Shown here in pieces: positions 53,415 through 64,000 of a DNA stretch of 64,000 nucleotides. Where the stretch lies: positions 175,953 to 239,952 of the forward strand of contig NZ_JAPYKH010000007.1 in the NCBI RefSeq assembly GCF_029623345.1. Reading direction: 5' to 3'. Position 1 is the first letter of the stretch; each line of letters begins with the position of its first letter. The translations under genes and the position numbers were made by a program. The notes beneath the pieces were generated by a model. That model was not told the DNA's origin. It searched no databases and worked only from the letters and a program-made list of their open reading frames with translations. This DNA comes from Sphingomonas phyllosphaerae. GTDB taxonomy: Bacteria; Pseudomonadota; Alphaproteobacteria; Sphingomonadales; Sphingomonadaceae.

Positions 53415-53789
53415 ATGAACTCCCTCTTTCTCGTGATGGCGGGCGGCGCGGTCGGTACGGCCGGGCGCTACCTGACTGGGCGCGCGATGACCGCCGCGCT
53501 CGGACCCGACTGGCCCTGGGGCACGCTGACCGTCAACCTGGTCGGCGGGCTGCTGATGGGGCTGCTCGTCGGCGCACTCGCGCGCAGCGGCGGCAGTGAG
53601 AGCTGGCGGCTGCTGCTCGGCGTCGGCGTGCTCGGCGGCTTCACCACCTTCTCCGCCTTCGCGCTCGACGCCGCGACGATGATCGAGCGCGGCGCCGCGC
53701 TCGGCGCGCTCGGCTATGTGCTGGTCTCGGTGGTCGGCGCGATCGCGGCGGTGTTCGCCGGGCTCGCGCTGGTGCGGGTGGCGGCATGA
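53415..53789 (+). CDS. crcB: Fluoride ion channel CrcB
   Basis: 124-residue Fluc/CrcB channel, a dual-topology four-helix dimer that exports fluoride. The family landmarks are GGAVGTAGRYLTGR, GTLTVNLVGGLLMGLL (short: NLVGGLLMG) with the pore Asn, GVGVLGGFTTFSAFA with the GGxTTFS motif, and a final helix LVSVVGAIAAVFAGLAL. It overlaps the pseudouridine synthase gene by four bases (ATGA). Confidence 0.95.
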   Translation: MNSLFLVMAGGAVGTAGRYLTGRAMTAALGPDWPWGTLTVNLVGGLLMGLLVGALARSGGSESWRLLLGVGVLGGFTTFSAFALDAATMIERGAALGALGYVLVSVVGAIAAVFAGLALVRVAA

Positions 53790-54931
53790 GCGGCGAGGGC
53801 GTCCGCCAGTTCACCGTCGCGCTCGACGATGACGGGATCCGCGTCGACCGCTGGTGCAAGCGCCACCTCGACGGCACCAGCTTCACCACCGTCGCCAAAT
53901 GGGCGCGCACCGGCCAGCTGCGGCTCGACGGCGCGCGCGTCGGCCCGGGCGACCGCGTCCAGGCCGGGCAGGTGGTGCGCGTGCCGCCACCCGAGCCGGT
54001 CCGCGTCGACGCCAAGCCCGAGCGCCAGCGCGCCCCGCTCAGCGACGACGAGATCGCCTTCGCGCGCGAGCTGGTGATCCACCGCGACGCGCAGGCGTTG
54101 GTGCTCAACAAGCCTCCCGGCCTCGCCACGCAGGGCGGCACCAAGACCACCGCGCACGTCGACGGGCTGCTCGACGCCTTGCAGGACGAGTCGCAAGGCC
54201 GGCCCAAACTGGTCCACCGGCTCGACAAGGACACGTCGGGCGCATTGCTGGTGGCGCGCACGTCGCGCGCGGCGGCCTTCTTCGCCAAGGCCTTCTCCGG
54301 GCGTACCGCGAAAAAGGTCTATTGGGCGCTGATCGTCGACGTCCCGTCGATCGACGACGGTATGATCGAGCTGCCGATCGCCAAGCAGCCCGGCACCGGC
54401 GGCGAGAAGATGCACGTCGACGAGGCCGAGGGACAGGCGGCGCGGACGCGCTACCGTGTGATCGAGCGCGCCGGCAACCGCACCGCTTGGGTCGAGCTGC
54501 AACCGTTGACGGGGCGAACGCACCAGCTGCGCGTCCACATGGCGGCGATCGGCCACCCGATCGTCGGCGACGGCAAATACGGCGGCCCGGCGGCGTTCCT
54601 CACCGGCGGGATCAGCCGCAAGATGCACCTCCACGCGCGCCGCATCCGCGTCGACCATCCCGACGGCGGCGAGATCGACGTCACCGCCGAACTGCCGTCG
54701 CACTTTTCCGAGAGTCTCGCCTCTCTGGGGTTCGAGGCGATGGCGGGCGACATGATGCCGCTCGACGAGCGCGCGCCGCCGACGCGCGAGGAGAAGAAGG
54801 CGCGCGCGCGGGCGCATGCCAAGACGGTGCGCAAGGAGCGCCGCGGCGAACGGCGCTCGCGCGCGGGCGGCGAGGGCAAAAGCGGCGAGGGCAGGGGCGG
54901 CGAGGGTAGGGGCGGCGGCCGGCGCGGGTGA
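53786..54931 (+). CDS. RluC/RluD-family pseudouridine synthase
   Basis: 381-residue pseudouridine synthase with an N-terminal S4-like RNA-binding domain (DGIRVDRWCKRHLDG, ARTGQLRLDG) and a catalytic domain with HRLDKDTSG, where the Asp is the nucleophile (near residue 146). LQPLTGRTHQLRVH and MHLHARRIRV are the other family segments. It modifies uridines in 23S rRNA; RluC or RluD cannot be told apart with certainty. The last 50 residues are a basic, Gly/Glu/Arg-rich tail with tandem GEGR-type repeats (54886-54930), longer than usual. It overlaps crcB by four bases. Confidence 0.92.
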   Translation: MSGEGVRQFTVALDDDGIRVDRWCKRHLDGTSFTTVAKWARTGQLRLDGARVGPGDRVQAGQVVRVPPPEPVRVDAKPERQRAPLSDDEIAFARELVIHRDAQALVLNKPPGLATQGGTKTTAHVDGLLDALQDESQGRPKLVHRLDKDTSGALLVARTSRAAAFFAKAFSGRTAKKVYWALIVDVPSIDDGMIELPIAKQPGTGGEKMHVDEAEGQAARTRYRVIERAGNRTAWVELQPLTGRTHQLRVHMAAIGHPIVGDGKYGGPAAFLTGGISRKMHLHARRIRVDHPDGGEIDVTAELPSHFSESLASLGFEAMAGDMMPLDERAPPTREEKKARARAHAKTVRKERRGERRSRAGGEGKSGEGRGGEGRGGGRRG

Positions 54932-54963
54932 GGGGGAAGTCACAACGGTGTTCTGATTTCGGC

Positions 54964-54991
54964 GAGCCCCCCTTCCCTGGAGGGGAGGGCT
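54964..54991. repeat. CCCTTCC..GGGGAGGG palindrome
   Basis: Imperfect inverted repeat in the 114-bp gap between the pseudouridine synthase and the first thioesterase gene. Related to the perfect copy at 46964-46986. Confidence 0.45.
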
Positions 54992-55045
54992 GCATCTACT
55001 ACGCCCCCCGTTGCACCGCGCCGCCGCGCGTGTAGACGCTGGGCC

Positions 55046-55495
55046 ATGGACCTCGACCCGGCCGCCGCGCTCAAGGCGCTCCAGAGCCGCAACTTCGGCG
55101 GGCACAGCGCGCGGCTGGGCATCCGCTACCACGATCGCGGGCCCGACTGGGTCGAGCTCGCGCTGCCCTTCTCGCCCGACCTGATCGGCGACGAGGACAG
55201 CGGCGTGCTCGCCTCGGGGCCGATCATCGCGCTGATGGACGTGGCGACCAGCATCGCGGTGTGGCAGCGCATCGCCGCCTTCGCGCCGCACGCCACGCTC
55301 GACCTGCGCATCGACTATCTCCGCCCGGCGCGCCCCGGCCAGACCGTGATCGGGCGCGCCGAGTGCCTCCGCGTGGCGCGCTCGATCGCCTTCACGCGCG
55401 GCATCGCGCACGACGGCGATCTCGCCGACCCGGTGGCGCATGTCGCCGCCACCTTCATGGTGCCGAGCGGCACCTATCCCAAAGTGGCGCCGTGA
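55046..55495 (+). CDS. PaaI-type hotdog-fold thioesterase
   Basis: 149-residue hotdog protein. The core is ASGPIIALMDVATSIAVW, where the Asp after the long helix is the usual catalytic acid, followed by ATLDLRIDYLRPARPGQTV (short: DLRIDYLRPA), the strand typical of PaaI-like acyl-CoA thioesterases. The ATG at 55046 begins DLDPAAALKAL. Its stop overlaps the next gene's GTG start, so the pair are coupled. The acyl-CoA substrate is unknown. Confidence 0.88.
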   Translation: MDLDPAAALKALQSRNFGGHSARLGIRYHDRGPDWVELALPFSPDLIGDEDSGVLASGPIIALMDVATSIAVWQRIAAFAPHATLDLRIDYLRPARPGQTVIGRAECLRVARSIAFTRGIAHDGDLADPVAHVAATFMVPSGTYPKVAP

Positions 55496-55875
55496 GGCTC
55501 CCGCCCTATGCCGAGCTGCTCGGCGCGACGCTCGAGGTCGGCGACGACGGCGCGCCGCTGATCGTCATGCCGTTCGGCGAGGATGTCGTCGGCCGGCCCG
55601 GCTTCCTCCAGGGTGGGGCGATTTCGGGACTGCTCGAGGTCGCCGCCATCGCCGCGCTGCGCCACGCGCTGGCGGAGGAGGGCGGCGCGCGCGTCAAGCC
55701 GATCAACGTCACGGTCGACTTCATGCGCGGCGGACGCGATCACGTCACCCGCGCCGCGGGTACGATCACGCGGCTGGGCACGCGCGTCGCCAACGTCGAG
55801 GCGGTCGCGTGGCAGGACGATCGCGCCCGCCCGATCGCGGCGGCGCGGATGAATTATCTGATCGAGCGCGACTGA
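55492..55875 (+). CDS. PaaI-type hotdog-fold thioesterase (second)
   Basis: 127-residue hotdog protein starting with GTG in the GTGA overlap with the preceding thioesterase. The core helix is LQGGAISGLLEVAAIAAL, with Glu in the catalytic position, and the central strand is INVTVDFMRGGRDHVT (short: TVDFMRGG). Shared architecture and coupled translation suggest the two form a heteromeric thioesterase or act in the same step. The TRIC channel gene starts 10 bp downstream. Confidence 0.88.
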   Translation: MRLPPYAELLGATLEVGDDGAPLIVMPFGEDVVGRPGFLQGGAISGLLEVAAIAALRHALAEEGGARVKPINVTVDFMRGGRDHVTRAAGTITRLGTRVANVEAVAWQDDRARPIAAARMNYLIERD

Positions 55876-55885
55876 GGTCCGGCGC

Positions 55886-56524
55886 GTGACTCCGCCGCTC
55901 GAGCCAACGGTGCTGCTGCCGGCCTTCGCGCCCTATCTCGACGTGGCCGGGATCGCGGTGTTCGCCGCCTCGGGCGCGCTGGCCGCGGCGCGGCGCGCGC
56001 AGACGCCGGTGACGCTGGCCTTCTTCGCGCTGATCACCGGCGTCGGCGGGGGCACGGTGCGCGACCTGCTGATCGGCGCGCCGGTCTTCTGGGTGCATGA
56101 TGCGCGGGTCGCCGCGGTATGTCTGGTGATGGCGGCGGTGATCTGGGCGACGCCCGAACGCTGGTGGCGCGGCGCCGCGCTCGACTGGTTCGACGCGGTC
56201 GGGCTCGCCGCTTATGCGGTGTACGGTGCGGCCAAGGCGCTGGGCTATGGCGTGCCGCCGGTGCCCGCCGCGCTGATGGGGGTGGTGACCGGCTGCGTCG
56301 GCGGCATCATCCGCGACGTGCTCGCGGGCGAGCCGTCGATCCTGATGCGCCCGGAGCTGTACGTCACCGCCGCGGCGCTGGCGGCGGGGCTGCATGTCGC
56401 GCTGCGCCAGCTCGGCGTGCCGCCGGTGGTGGCGGCGAGCGTCGCGGCGAGCGCGGGCTTCGCGCTGCGCGCCGCCGCGATCCGCTGGAAGCTGGCGCTG
56501 CCGGCCTACGGGGAGCGGGAGTAG
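55886..56524 (+). CDS. TRIC-type (UPF0126) cation channel family protein
   Basis: 212-residue membrane protein with seven predicted helices in two repeats. Each repeat carries the family glycine motif: GVGGGTVRDLLIG and GCVGGIIRDVLAGEPS. Bacterial homologues of trimeric intracellular cation channels conduct potassium; some members (YicG/YadS) are linked to glycine uptake. It starts with GTG at 55886 and is the last gene of the thioesterase unit. It converges on the Crp/Fnr gene. Confidence 0.9.
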   Translation: MTPPLEPTVLLPAFAPYLDVAGIAVFAASGALAAARRAQTPVTLAFFALITGVGGGTVRDLLIGAPVFWVHDARVAAVCLVMAAVIWATPERWWRGAALDWFDAVGLAAYAVYGAAKALGYGVPPVPAALMGVVTGCVGGIIRDVLAGEPSILMRPELYVTAAALAAGLHVALRQLGVPPVVAASVAASAGFALRAAAIRWKLALPAYGERE

Positions 56525-56587
56525 ATCCTCGCCGCGAGCGGGGAGGTTCTTGGTTTCCCCCGCGGGTGAGGAGGACCTAGAGGAAGC

Positions 56588-57331
56588 TCACGCCCCCGCC
56601 TGTCCGCCCACCAGCCAGCTCACGTCCTGCGCGGGCAGGCGCTCCTGCCGGCCCGAGATCGACTTGAGCCGCACCCGATCGAGCAGCGTCACGCGCTGGC
56701 GGTGGCGCGCGATCAGCCCGGTGTCGACCAGCTGGCGGAAGATGCGATTGACGTGCACCGCGGTGATCCCGAGGTGATCGCCGATCTGCTCCTGCGTCAC
56801 CGGCAGCTCGAACTCGCTCACCTCGCCGCCGCCCAGTGCGCCGAGCCGCTCGGTCAGGTCGAGCAGCAGCGCCGCGACGCGCGCCAGCGCGGGGGTGCGG
56901 CCGACCGCGGCGAGCCGGTCCATCAGCGCCACGCGCTCGCGCTGGACGCTCAGCAGCATCGCCGCGGCAAAGTGCGGCGAGTGCTGGAACAGATCGCCGA
57001 ACGCGGCGAGCGGTACGCGGCTCACGCTCGCGGGCGTCAGCGCCGTCAGCGTGTCGGCGGTGCGCTCGAGGCACATGCTGGGCGTGCCGAGCAGGTCGCC
57101 GGGCAGGTGGAACTTGGTGATCTGGCGGTCGCCGCCCGGCAGCAGCACCGAGGAGGCGACCCAGCCGTCGAGCAGCAGGTAGATATAGCGCGGCGACTCC
57201 CCTTCGCGGCGCAGTACCGCGTGGCGCGCCAGACGCATCGGCGGCTCACCCATCGTCTGGATCCGCTCGAGATCGCCGCTCGGCAGGACGATCGACTCAT
57301 TGAACCGGTGGAGAGGCAGGCTGTGGAGCAC
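56588..57331 (-). CDS. Crp/Fnr family transcriptional regulator
   Basis: About 247-residue regulator with an N-terminal cyclic-nucleotide-binding-like domain (YIYLLLDGWVASSVLLPGG, FHLPGDLLGTP) and a C-terminal winged helix with VTQEQIGDHLGITAVHVNRIF (short: IGDHLGITAVHV). There are no N-terminal cysteines of the Fnr iron-sulfur type and the cAMP pocket is not obvious, so it likely senses something else. I prefer the GTG at 57331, six bases after GGGA; a TTG at 57337 is an alternative. It is divergent from the propeller-amidohydrolase gene across about 160 bp. Confidence 0.88.
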   Translation of the reverse strand: MLHSLPLHRFNESIVLPSGDLERIQTMGEPPMRLARHAVLRREGESPRYIYLLLDGWVASSVLLPGGDRQITKFHLPGDLLGTPSMCLERTADTLTALTPASVSRVPLAAFGDLFQHSPHFAAAMLLSVQRERVALMDRLAAVGRTPALARVAALLLDLTERLGALGGGEVSEFELPVTQEQIGDHLGITAVHVNRIFRQLVDTGLIARHRQRVTLLDRVRLKSISGRQERLPAQDVSWLVGGQAGA

Positions 57332-57491
57332 GTACAATTCCCGCGTAGACCAATCGTTACGCTAGCCGGTTCTTATCGGCCAAGACTCTGACGCACTTTA
57401 TAAAGGTTCCGAATTTTCATGGGTGGCCGCGCGGCTTCCCCGCCGCCGTCGCACGCTCTAACGTCCCGGCCGAAAGGGGAATCTCCACACA

Positions 57492-60908
<3,417 letters not shown>

Positions 60909-60948
60909 GCGAGGCGGCGCGGTCTCTCAGGCGCACGCGTCGACTCAC

Positions 60949-60983
60949 TTCCGTCCTCCCGGACCAAGTCCGGGATGACGGAA
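60949..60983. repeat. TTCCGTCctCCCGGAC palindrome (CCGGGATGACGG type)
   Basis: 16-base arms matching at 15 positions (60949-60964 and 60968-60983), three-base loop. It lies just after the 1138-residue gene and may act as a transcript end; it is a GGGATGACGG-type dispersed repeat. Confidence 0.6.
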
Positions 60984-61064
60984 GAAGAGGTCACCTGGTT
61001 CTTCGCCTGCGAGCGACAGCACCGCTGACTGGCGCATCGCGCTGCGCTATGTCACGGCGCGCGC

Positions 61065-62228
61065 ATGGAAGACTATGACGCGATCGTGCTCGGCGCGGGC
61101 GGCGCCGGGCTGATGGCGGCGGCGGTGGCGGGGCAGCGCGGCCGCCGCGTCGTCGCGCTCGACCACGCCGACGCGCCGGGCAAGAAGATCCTGATCTCCG
61201 GCGGCGGCCGCTGCAACTTCACCAACCTGCATGCCACTGCCGACCGCTATCTCTCCGCCAACCCGCATTTCGCCAAATCCGCGCTGGGGCGCTACACCGC
61301 GCAGGACTTCCTCGCGCTGGTCGAGCGCCACGGCATCACTTGGCACGAGAAGACGCTGGGTCAGCTGTTCTGCGACGGCAGCGCGCGCCAGATCGTCGAG
61401 TTGCTGCTCGGCGAGTGCGAGGCGGGTGGTGTCACAGTGCGGCTCGGCGCTCCGCTCGGTGCGATCGGGCACGCCGACGCGCGCTTCACCGTCGCGCACG
61501 GGGCGCGGACCTATCGCGCGCCGGCGCTGGTGATGGCGACGGGAGGCCCGTCGATCCCCAAGCTCGGCGCCACCGGTATCGCCTATGACATCGCGCGTCG
61601 CTTCGGGCTCAAGGTGGTCGAGCCGCGCCCCGCGTTGGTGCCGCTGACGCTGCCCGGCAGCGAGGCGCTGTTCCGCGCGCTGTCGGGCGTCGCCGCCGCG
61701 GTGGAGGCGCGCGTCGGCAAGGCGCGGTTCGCGGAGGCGGCACTGTTCACGCATCGCGGGCTGTCGGGGCCGGCGATCCTCCAGGTGTCGAGCTATTGGC
61801 GCCGCGGCGAAGACGTGGCGATCGACTTCCGCCCCGATGCCGCGCCGGGCTGGCTGGTCGAGGCCAAGCGCGCGCGCCCGCGCGCCACGCTGGCGGGCGC
61901 GCTGGGCCTGCCCGCGCGGCTCGCCGAGGTGCTGGCGGAGCGACTCGGGCTGGGTGAGCTGGGCGCGGCAAGCGACCGCGCGCTGGCGGAGGCGGAGCGG
62001 CGGCTGGCGGACTGGCGCTTCCACCCCGACGGCAGCGAAGGTTTTGCCAAGGCCGAGGTCACCGTCGGCGGCATTTCCACCGCCGAGCTGTCGTCGAAGA
62101 CGATGGAGGCGCGGCGCGTGCCGGGGCTCTACGCGATCGGCGAGGCCGTCGACGTGACCGGCTGGCTCGGCGGGTATAACTTTCAATGGGCGTGGGCGAG
62201 CGGTTATGCCGCCGGGCAGGCGGTGTGA
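61065..62228 (+). CDS. HI0933-family NAD(P)/FAD-dependent oxidoreductase
   Basis: 387-residue flavoprotein of the HI0933/YhiN family. The N-terminal FAD site is VLGAGGAGLMAAAVAGQRG, followed by the family signature KKILISGGGRCNFTNL (short: GGGRCNFTN), and FAD-domain end segments VTVGGISTAELSSKTM and GLYAIGEAVDVTGWLGGYNFQWAW (short: AIGEAVDVTGWLGGYN). Related BaiN enzymes reduce bile-acid steroids; the substrate of this group is otherwise unknown. It begins at the ATG at 61065. Cytoplasmic. Confidence 0.9.
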   Translation: MEDYDAIVLGAGGAGLMAAAVAGQRGRRVVALDHADAPGKKILISGGGRCNFTNLHATADRYLSANPHFAKSALGRYTAQDFLALVERHGITWHEKTLGQLFCDGSARQIVELLLGECEAGGVTVRLGAPLGAIGHADARFTVAHGARTYRAPALVMATGGPSIPKLGATGIAYDIARRFGLKVVEPRPALVPLTLPGSEALFRALSGVAAAVEARVGKARFAEAALFTHRGLSGPAILQVSSYWRRGEDVAIDFRPDAAPGWLVEAKRARPRATLAGALGLPARLAEVLAERLGLGELGAASDRALAEAERRLADWRFHPDGSEGFAKAEVTVGGISTAELSSKTMEARRVPGLYAIGEAVDVTGWLGGYNFQWAWASGYAAGQAV

Positions 62229-62258
62229 GGGAAGGGGGCGTCGGCGCCCCACCACATT

Positions 62259-62405
62259 CGTCAACCCCCGGAGGCGGGGACCCAGACACGCTGAGGGCGC
62301 GGCTCGGTCGCGAAGGCTGCGTCAAGCGGCCACGGTGGTGCCGCGGATGCGCCGCTGACTCGCGGGCGCTTGCGGGTCTGGATCCCCGCCTGCGCGGGGA
62401 TGACG
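62259..62405. repeat. 147-bp inverted-repeat (MITE-like) element
   Basis: About 29-base inverted ends (62259-62287 and 62376-62405) match over most positions, with one indel; the inner GTCTGG.TCCCCGCCT pieces are conserved. The centre of about 88 bp has no coding signal. A second copy of the left end begins near 63945. No target duplication is obvious. It sits between the flavoprotein and hemA stops. Confidence 0.65.
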
Positions 62406-62421
62406 CATTAGAAGAGCACCC

Positions 62422-63666
62422 TTACGCCGCCAGACGCAGCTCCAGCCGGTCCCAGATCTCGACCAGCGCGGCGGTCAACTCGCGCATCATCGCCTCGTTG
62501 TGCGCCGGGCCGGGCGTGAAGCGCAGCCGCTCGGTGCCGCGCGGCACCGTCGGATAGTTGATCGGCTGCACGTACACGCCGTACTCGGCGAGCAGAATGT
62601 CGCTGATCTTCTTGGCCTTTACCGGATCGCCCACCATCACCGGCACGATGTGCGTCTCGCCCAGCATCACCGGCAGCCCGGCGTCGCGCAGCATCGCCTT
62701 GAGCGTCGCCGCCGCGGCCTGCTGCCCGTCGCGCTCGGCGCTCGACGCCTTGAGATGACGCACGCTCGCCAGCACGCCCGCGACCAGCACCGGCGACAGC
62801 GAGGTGGTGAAGATGAAGCCCGGCGCGTAGCTGCGGATCACGTCGACGATCGTGCGGTCGGCGGCGATATAGCCCCCCATCACCCCGAATGCCTTGCCCA
62901 GCGTCCCCTCGATGATCGTCAGCCGCTCGGCCACGCCGTCGCGCTCGCTGATCCCACCGCCGCGCGGGCCGTACATGCCGACCGCATGGACCTCGTCGAG
63001 ATAGGTCAGCGCGTTATACTTGTCCGCCAGGTCGCAGATCGCACCCACCGGCGCGATGTCGCCCTCCATCGAGTAGACGCTCTCGAACGCGATCAGCTTG
63101 GGCGCGGCGGGATCGTCGGCGGCGAGCATTTCCTCGAGATGCGCGAGATCGTTGTGGCGGAACACGCGCTTCTCGCAGCCGGCGTTGCGGATGCCCGCGA
63201 TCATCGAGGCGTGGTTGAGCTCGTCCGAGTAGATGATGCAGCCGGGCAGCACCTTGGCCAGCGTCGACAGCGTCGCCTCGTTCGAGACATAGCCGCTGGT
63301 GAACAGCAGCGCGGCTTCCTTGCCGTGCAGATCGGCGAGCTCGTGCTCGAGGTTGATGTGATAATGGGTGTTGCCGCCGATGTTGCGCGTGCCGCCCGAG
63401 CCCGCGCCGACGTCGTGGAGCGCTTCCTCCATCGCCGCGATCACCTTGGGGTGCTGGCCCATCGCGAGATAGTCGTTGGAGCACCAGACGGTGATCGGCT
63501 TCGGCCCGTTGTGCCCGGCGAAGCAGCGCGCGTTGGGGAACATGCCCTTGTTGCGCAGGATGTCGATGAAGACGCGGTAACGTCCCTCGGCATGGAGTCG
63601 ATCGATCGCCTGCGTGAACACGCGCGAGTAGTCGACGCCGCGCGCCTCTCTGCTGTCGCTGATCAT
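62422..63666 (-). CDS. hemA: 5-aminolevulinate synthase
   Basis: 414-residue ALAS, which condenses glycine and succinyl-CoA to 5-aminolevulinate, the first haem-pathway step in alphaproteobacteria. After the short leader ISDSREARG comes the family start [21 protein letters not shown] (short: FTQAIDRLH), then [25 protein letters not shown], the cofactor Asp in [12 protein letters not shown], and the PLP lysine in [13 protein letters not shown] near residue 257. I place the start at the ATG at 63666; there is no nearer start at DYSR. The enzyme links to the cytochromes elsewhere in the window only in a general way. Confidence 0.95.
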   Translation of the reverse strand: MISDSREARGVDYSRVFTQAIDRLHAEGRYRVFIDILRNKGMFPNARCFAGHNGPKPITVWCSNDYLAMGQHPKVIAAMEEALHDVGAGSGGTRNIGGNTHYHINLEHELADLHGKEAALLFTSGYVSNEATLSTLAKVLPGCIIYSDELNHASMIAGIRNAGCEKRVFRHNDLAHLEEMLAADDPAAPKLIAFESVYSMEGDIAPVGAICDLADKYNALTYLDEVHAVGMYGPRGGGISERDGVAERLTIIEGTLGKAFGVMGGYIAADRTIVDVIRSYAPGFIFTTSLSPVLVAGVLASVRHLKASSAERDGQQAAAATLKAMLRDAGLPVMLGETHIVPVMVGDPVKAKKISDILLAEYGVYVQPINYPTVPRGTERLRFTPGPAHNEAMMRELTAALVEIWDRLELRLAA

Positions 63667-64000
63667 GGCGCCCGCGATTACTCCCCTCCGCCCCCGATGG
63701 CCAGCGCATAAGGCCGCTATGTCTGATCGAGCGCTTGGACAAATTGTCCCACCCCGGCCGCCGGTCAAGAGGGAAATGGCGGGGCGGCGTGGAGGCGCGG
63801 CACGGCGCGGCCGGGCGCGGCGCGGCGCGGCGCCGCCTGGAGTATCGCCCAGCGGTGCGCGTCATGGCGCTCGCTGTCGTTCTCTACTTCGACCTCGTTT
63901 CTCTCTCCCCCGCCGCCTCCTCTCTCCGTTGCCTCCTCGCTCCGTCATGCCCAGGCAGGTGGGGATCCAGACACGCTGACGTCGCGGCTCAAGTCGCCGG
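63667..64000. other. 334-bp terminal gap upstream of hemA
   Basis: It contains the hemA promoter side, a low-complexity run of GCGGC/GGCGC units at about 63796-63832, and from 63945 a partial copy of the element at 62259-62405 cut by the window edge. I see no gene here. Confidence 0.5.
63945..64000. repeat. Left half of a second MITE-like element (window-truncated)
   Basis: The sequence from GTCATGCCC through GGGGATCCAGACACGCTGACG and GCGGCTC aligns with the left end of the element at 62259-62405, in the same orientation. The right half is beyond the window. Confidence 0.6.

Noticed and set aside
57338..57491. FNR or CRP box in the divergent promoter
   Set aside because: No TTGAT-N4-ATCAA or TGTGA-N6-TCACA match was found in the gap.
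63796..63832. Possible CRISPR or tandem array
   Set aside because: The repeated units are only 4-7 bases of GC-rich low complexity, with no spacers.

Overview
The window looks like chromosomal DNA of a sphingomonad-type alphaproteobacterium (Sphingomonas or a close relative). The reasons are the very high GC, five TonB-dependent receptors in 64 kb, the class C (ALAS) type of hemA, an ATP12 chaperone, a PEP-CTERM protein with a sphingomonad-style tail, and short palindromic repeats carrying GGGATGACG or CAGGATGACG ends. This assignment rests on family knowledge and was not tested by search. No tRNA, rRNA, CRISPR array, prophage or intact insertion sequence was found.

Positions 1-25,500 are a nutrient-scavenging accessory region. 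It holds TonB receptors (166-2436, 6895-9198 and 18921-21161), a secreted GH3 glycosidase with a PA14 insert, two 600-residue DUF885 hydrolases, an NTF2-like protein, an imidazolonepropionase-like amidohydrolase, a PcaF-type thiolase, a PEP-CTERM protein, an acetylpolyamine amidohydrolase/HDAC-like enzyme translationally coupled to an S9 oligopeptidase, an AraC regulator, an HSL-type esterase, a PaiB-like FMN protein, the C-terminal remnant of a DAACS (SLC1-type) symporter, and a DUF1593 protein. A spaced dyad, GTTGC-N7-GCAAC, recurs upstream of several of these genes and is a candidate operator.

Positions 25,500-42,200 form a compact catabolic island. A TonB receptor, a PQQ dehydrogenase with an N-terminal cytochrome c domain and a CHRD protein run leftward. 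A bicupin, a second PQQ dehydrogenase, a small cytochrome c, a CaiB-type CoA-transferase, a crotonase, an LldD-like FMN 2-hydroxyacid dehydrogenase, an amidohydrolase and an MFS permease run rightward. A GntR/FCD regulator closes the island. The layout suggests outer-membrane uptake, periplasmic oxidation through PQQ and cytochrome c, inner-membrane import, then CoA activation and hydration. The divergent promoter carries a perfect 20-bp palindrome, and TTGTATGC-like motifs recur at the two rightward promoters and at the GntR start. The substrate cannot be read from the sequence. This island is my best candidate for an undescribed system.

Positions 42,300-64,000 are mostly housekeeping: a PPP-family phosphatase, gmk, ATP12, a HAD phosphatase, crcB, an RluC/D pseudouridine synthase, two tandem hotdog thioesterases, a TRIC/UPF0126 channel, a Crp/Fnr regulator, an HI0933-family flavoprotein and hemA. 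Interspersed are a fifth TonB receptor, a crotonase, two paralogous glycine-zipper envelope proteins, OsmC, and a 1138-residue TolB-propeller/amidohydrolase fusion. Intergenic gaps in this part hold several palindromic repeat elements.
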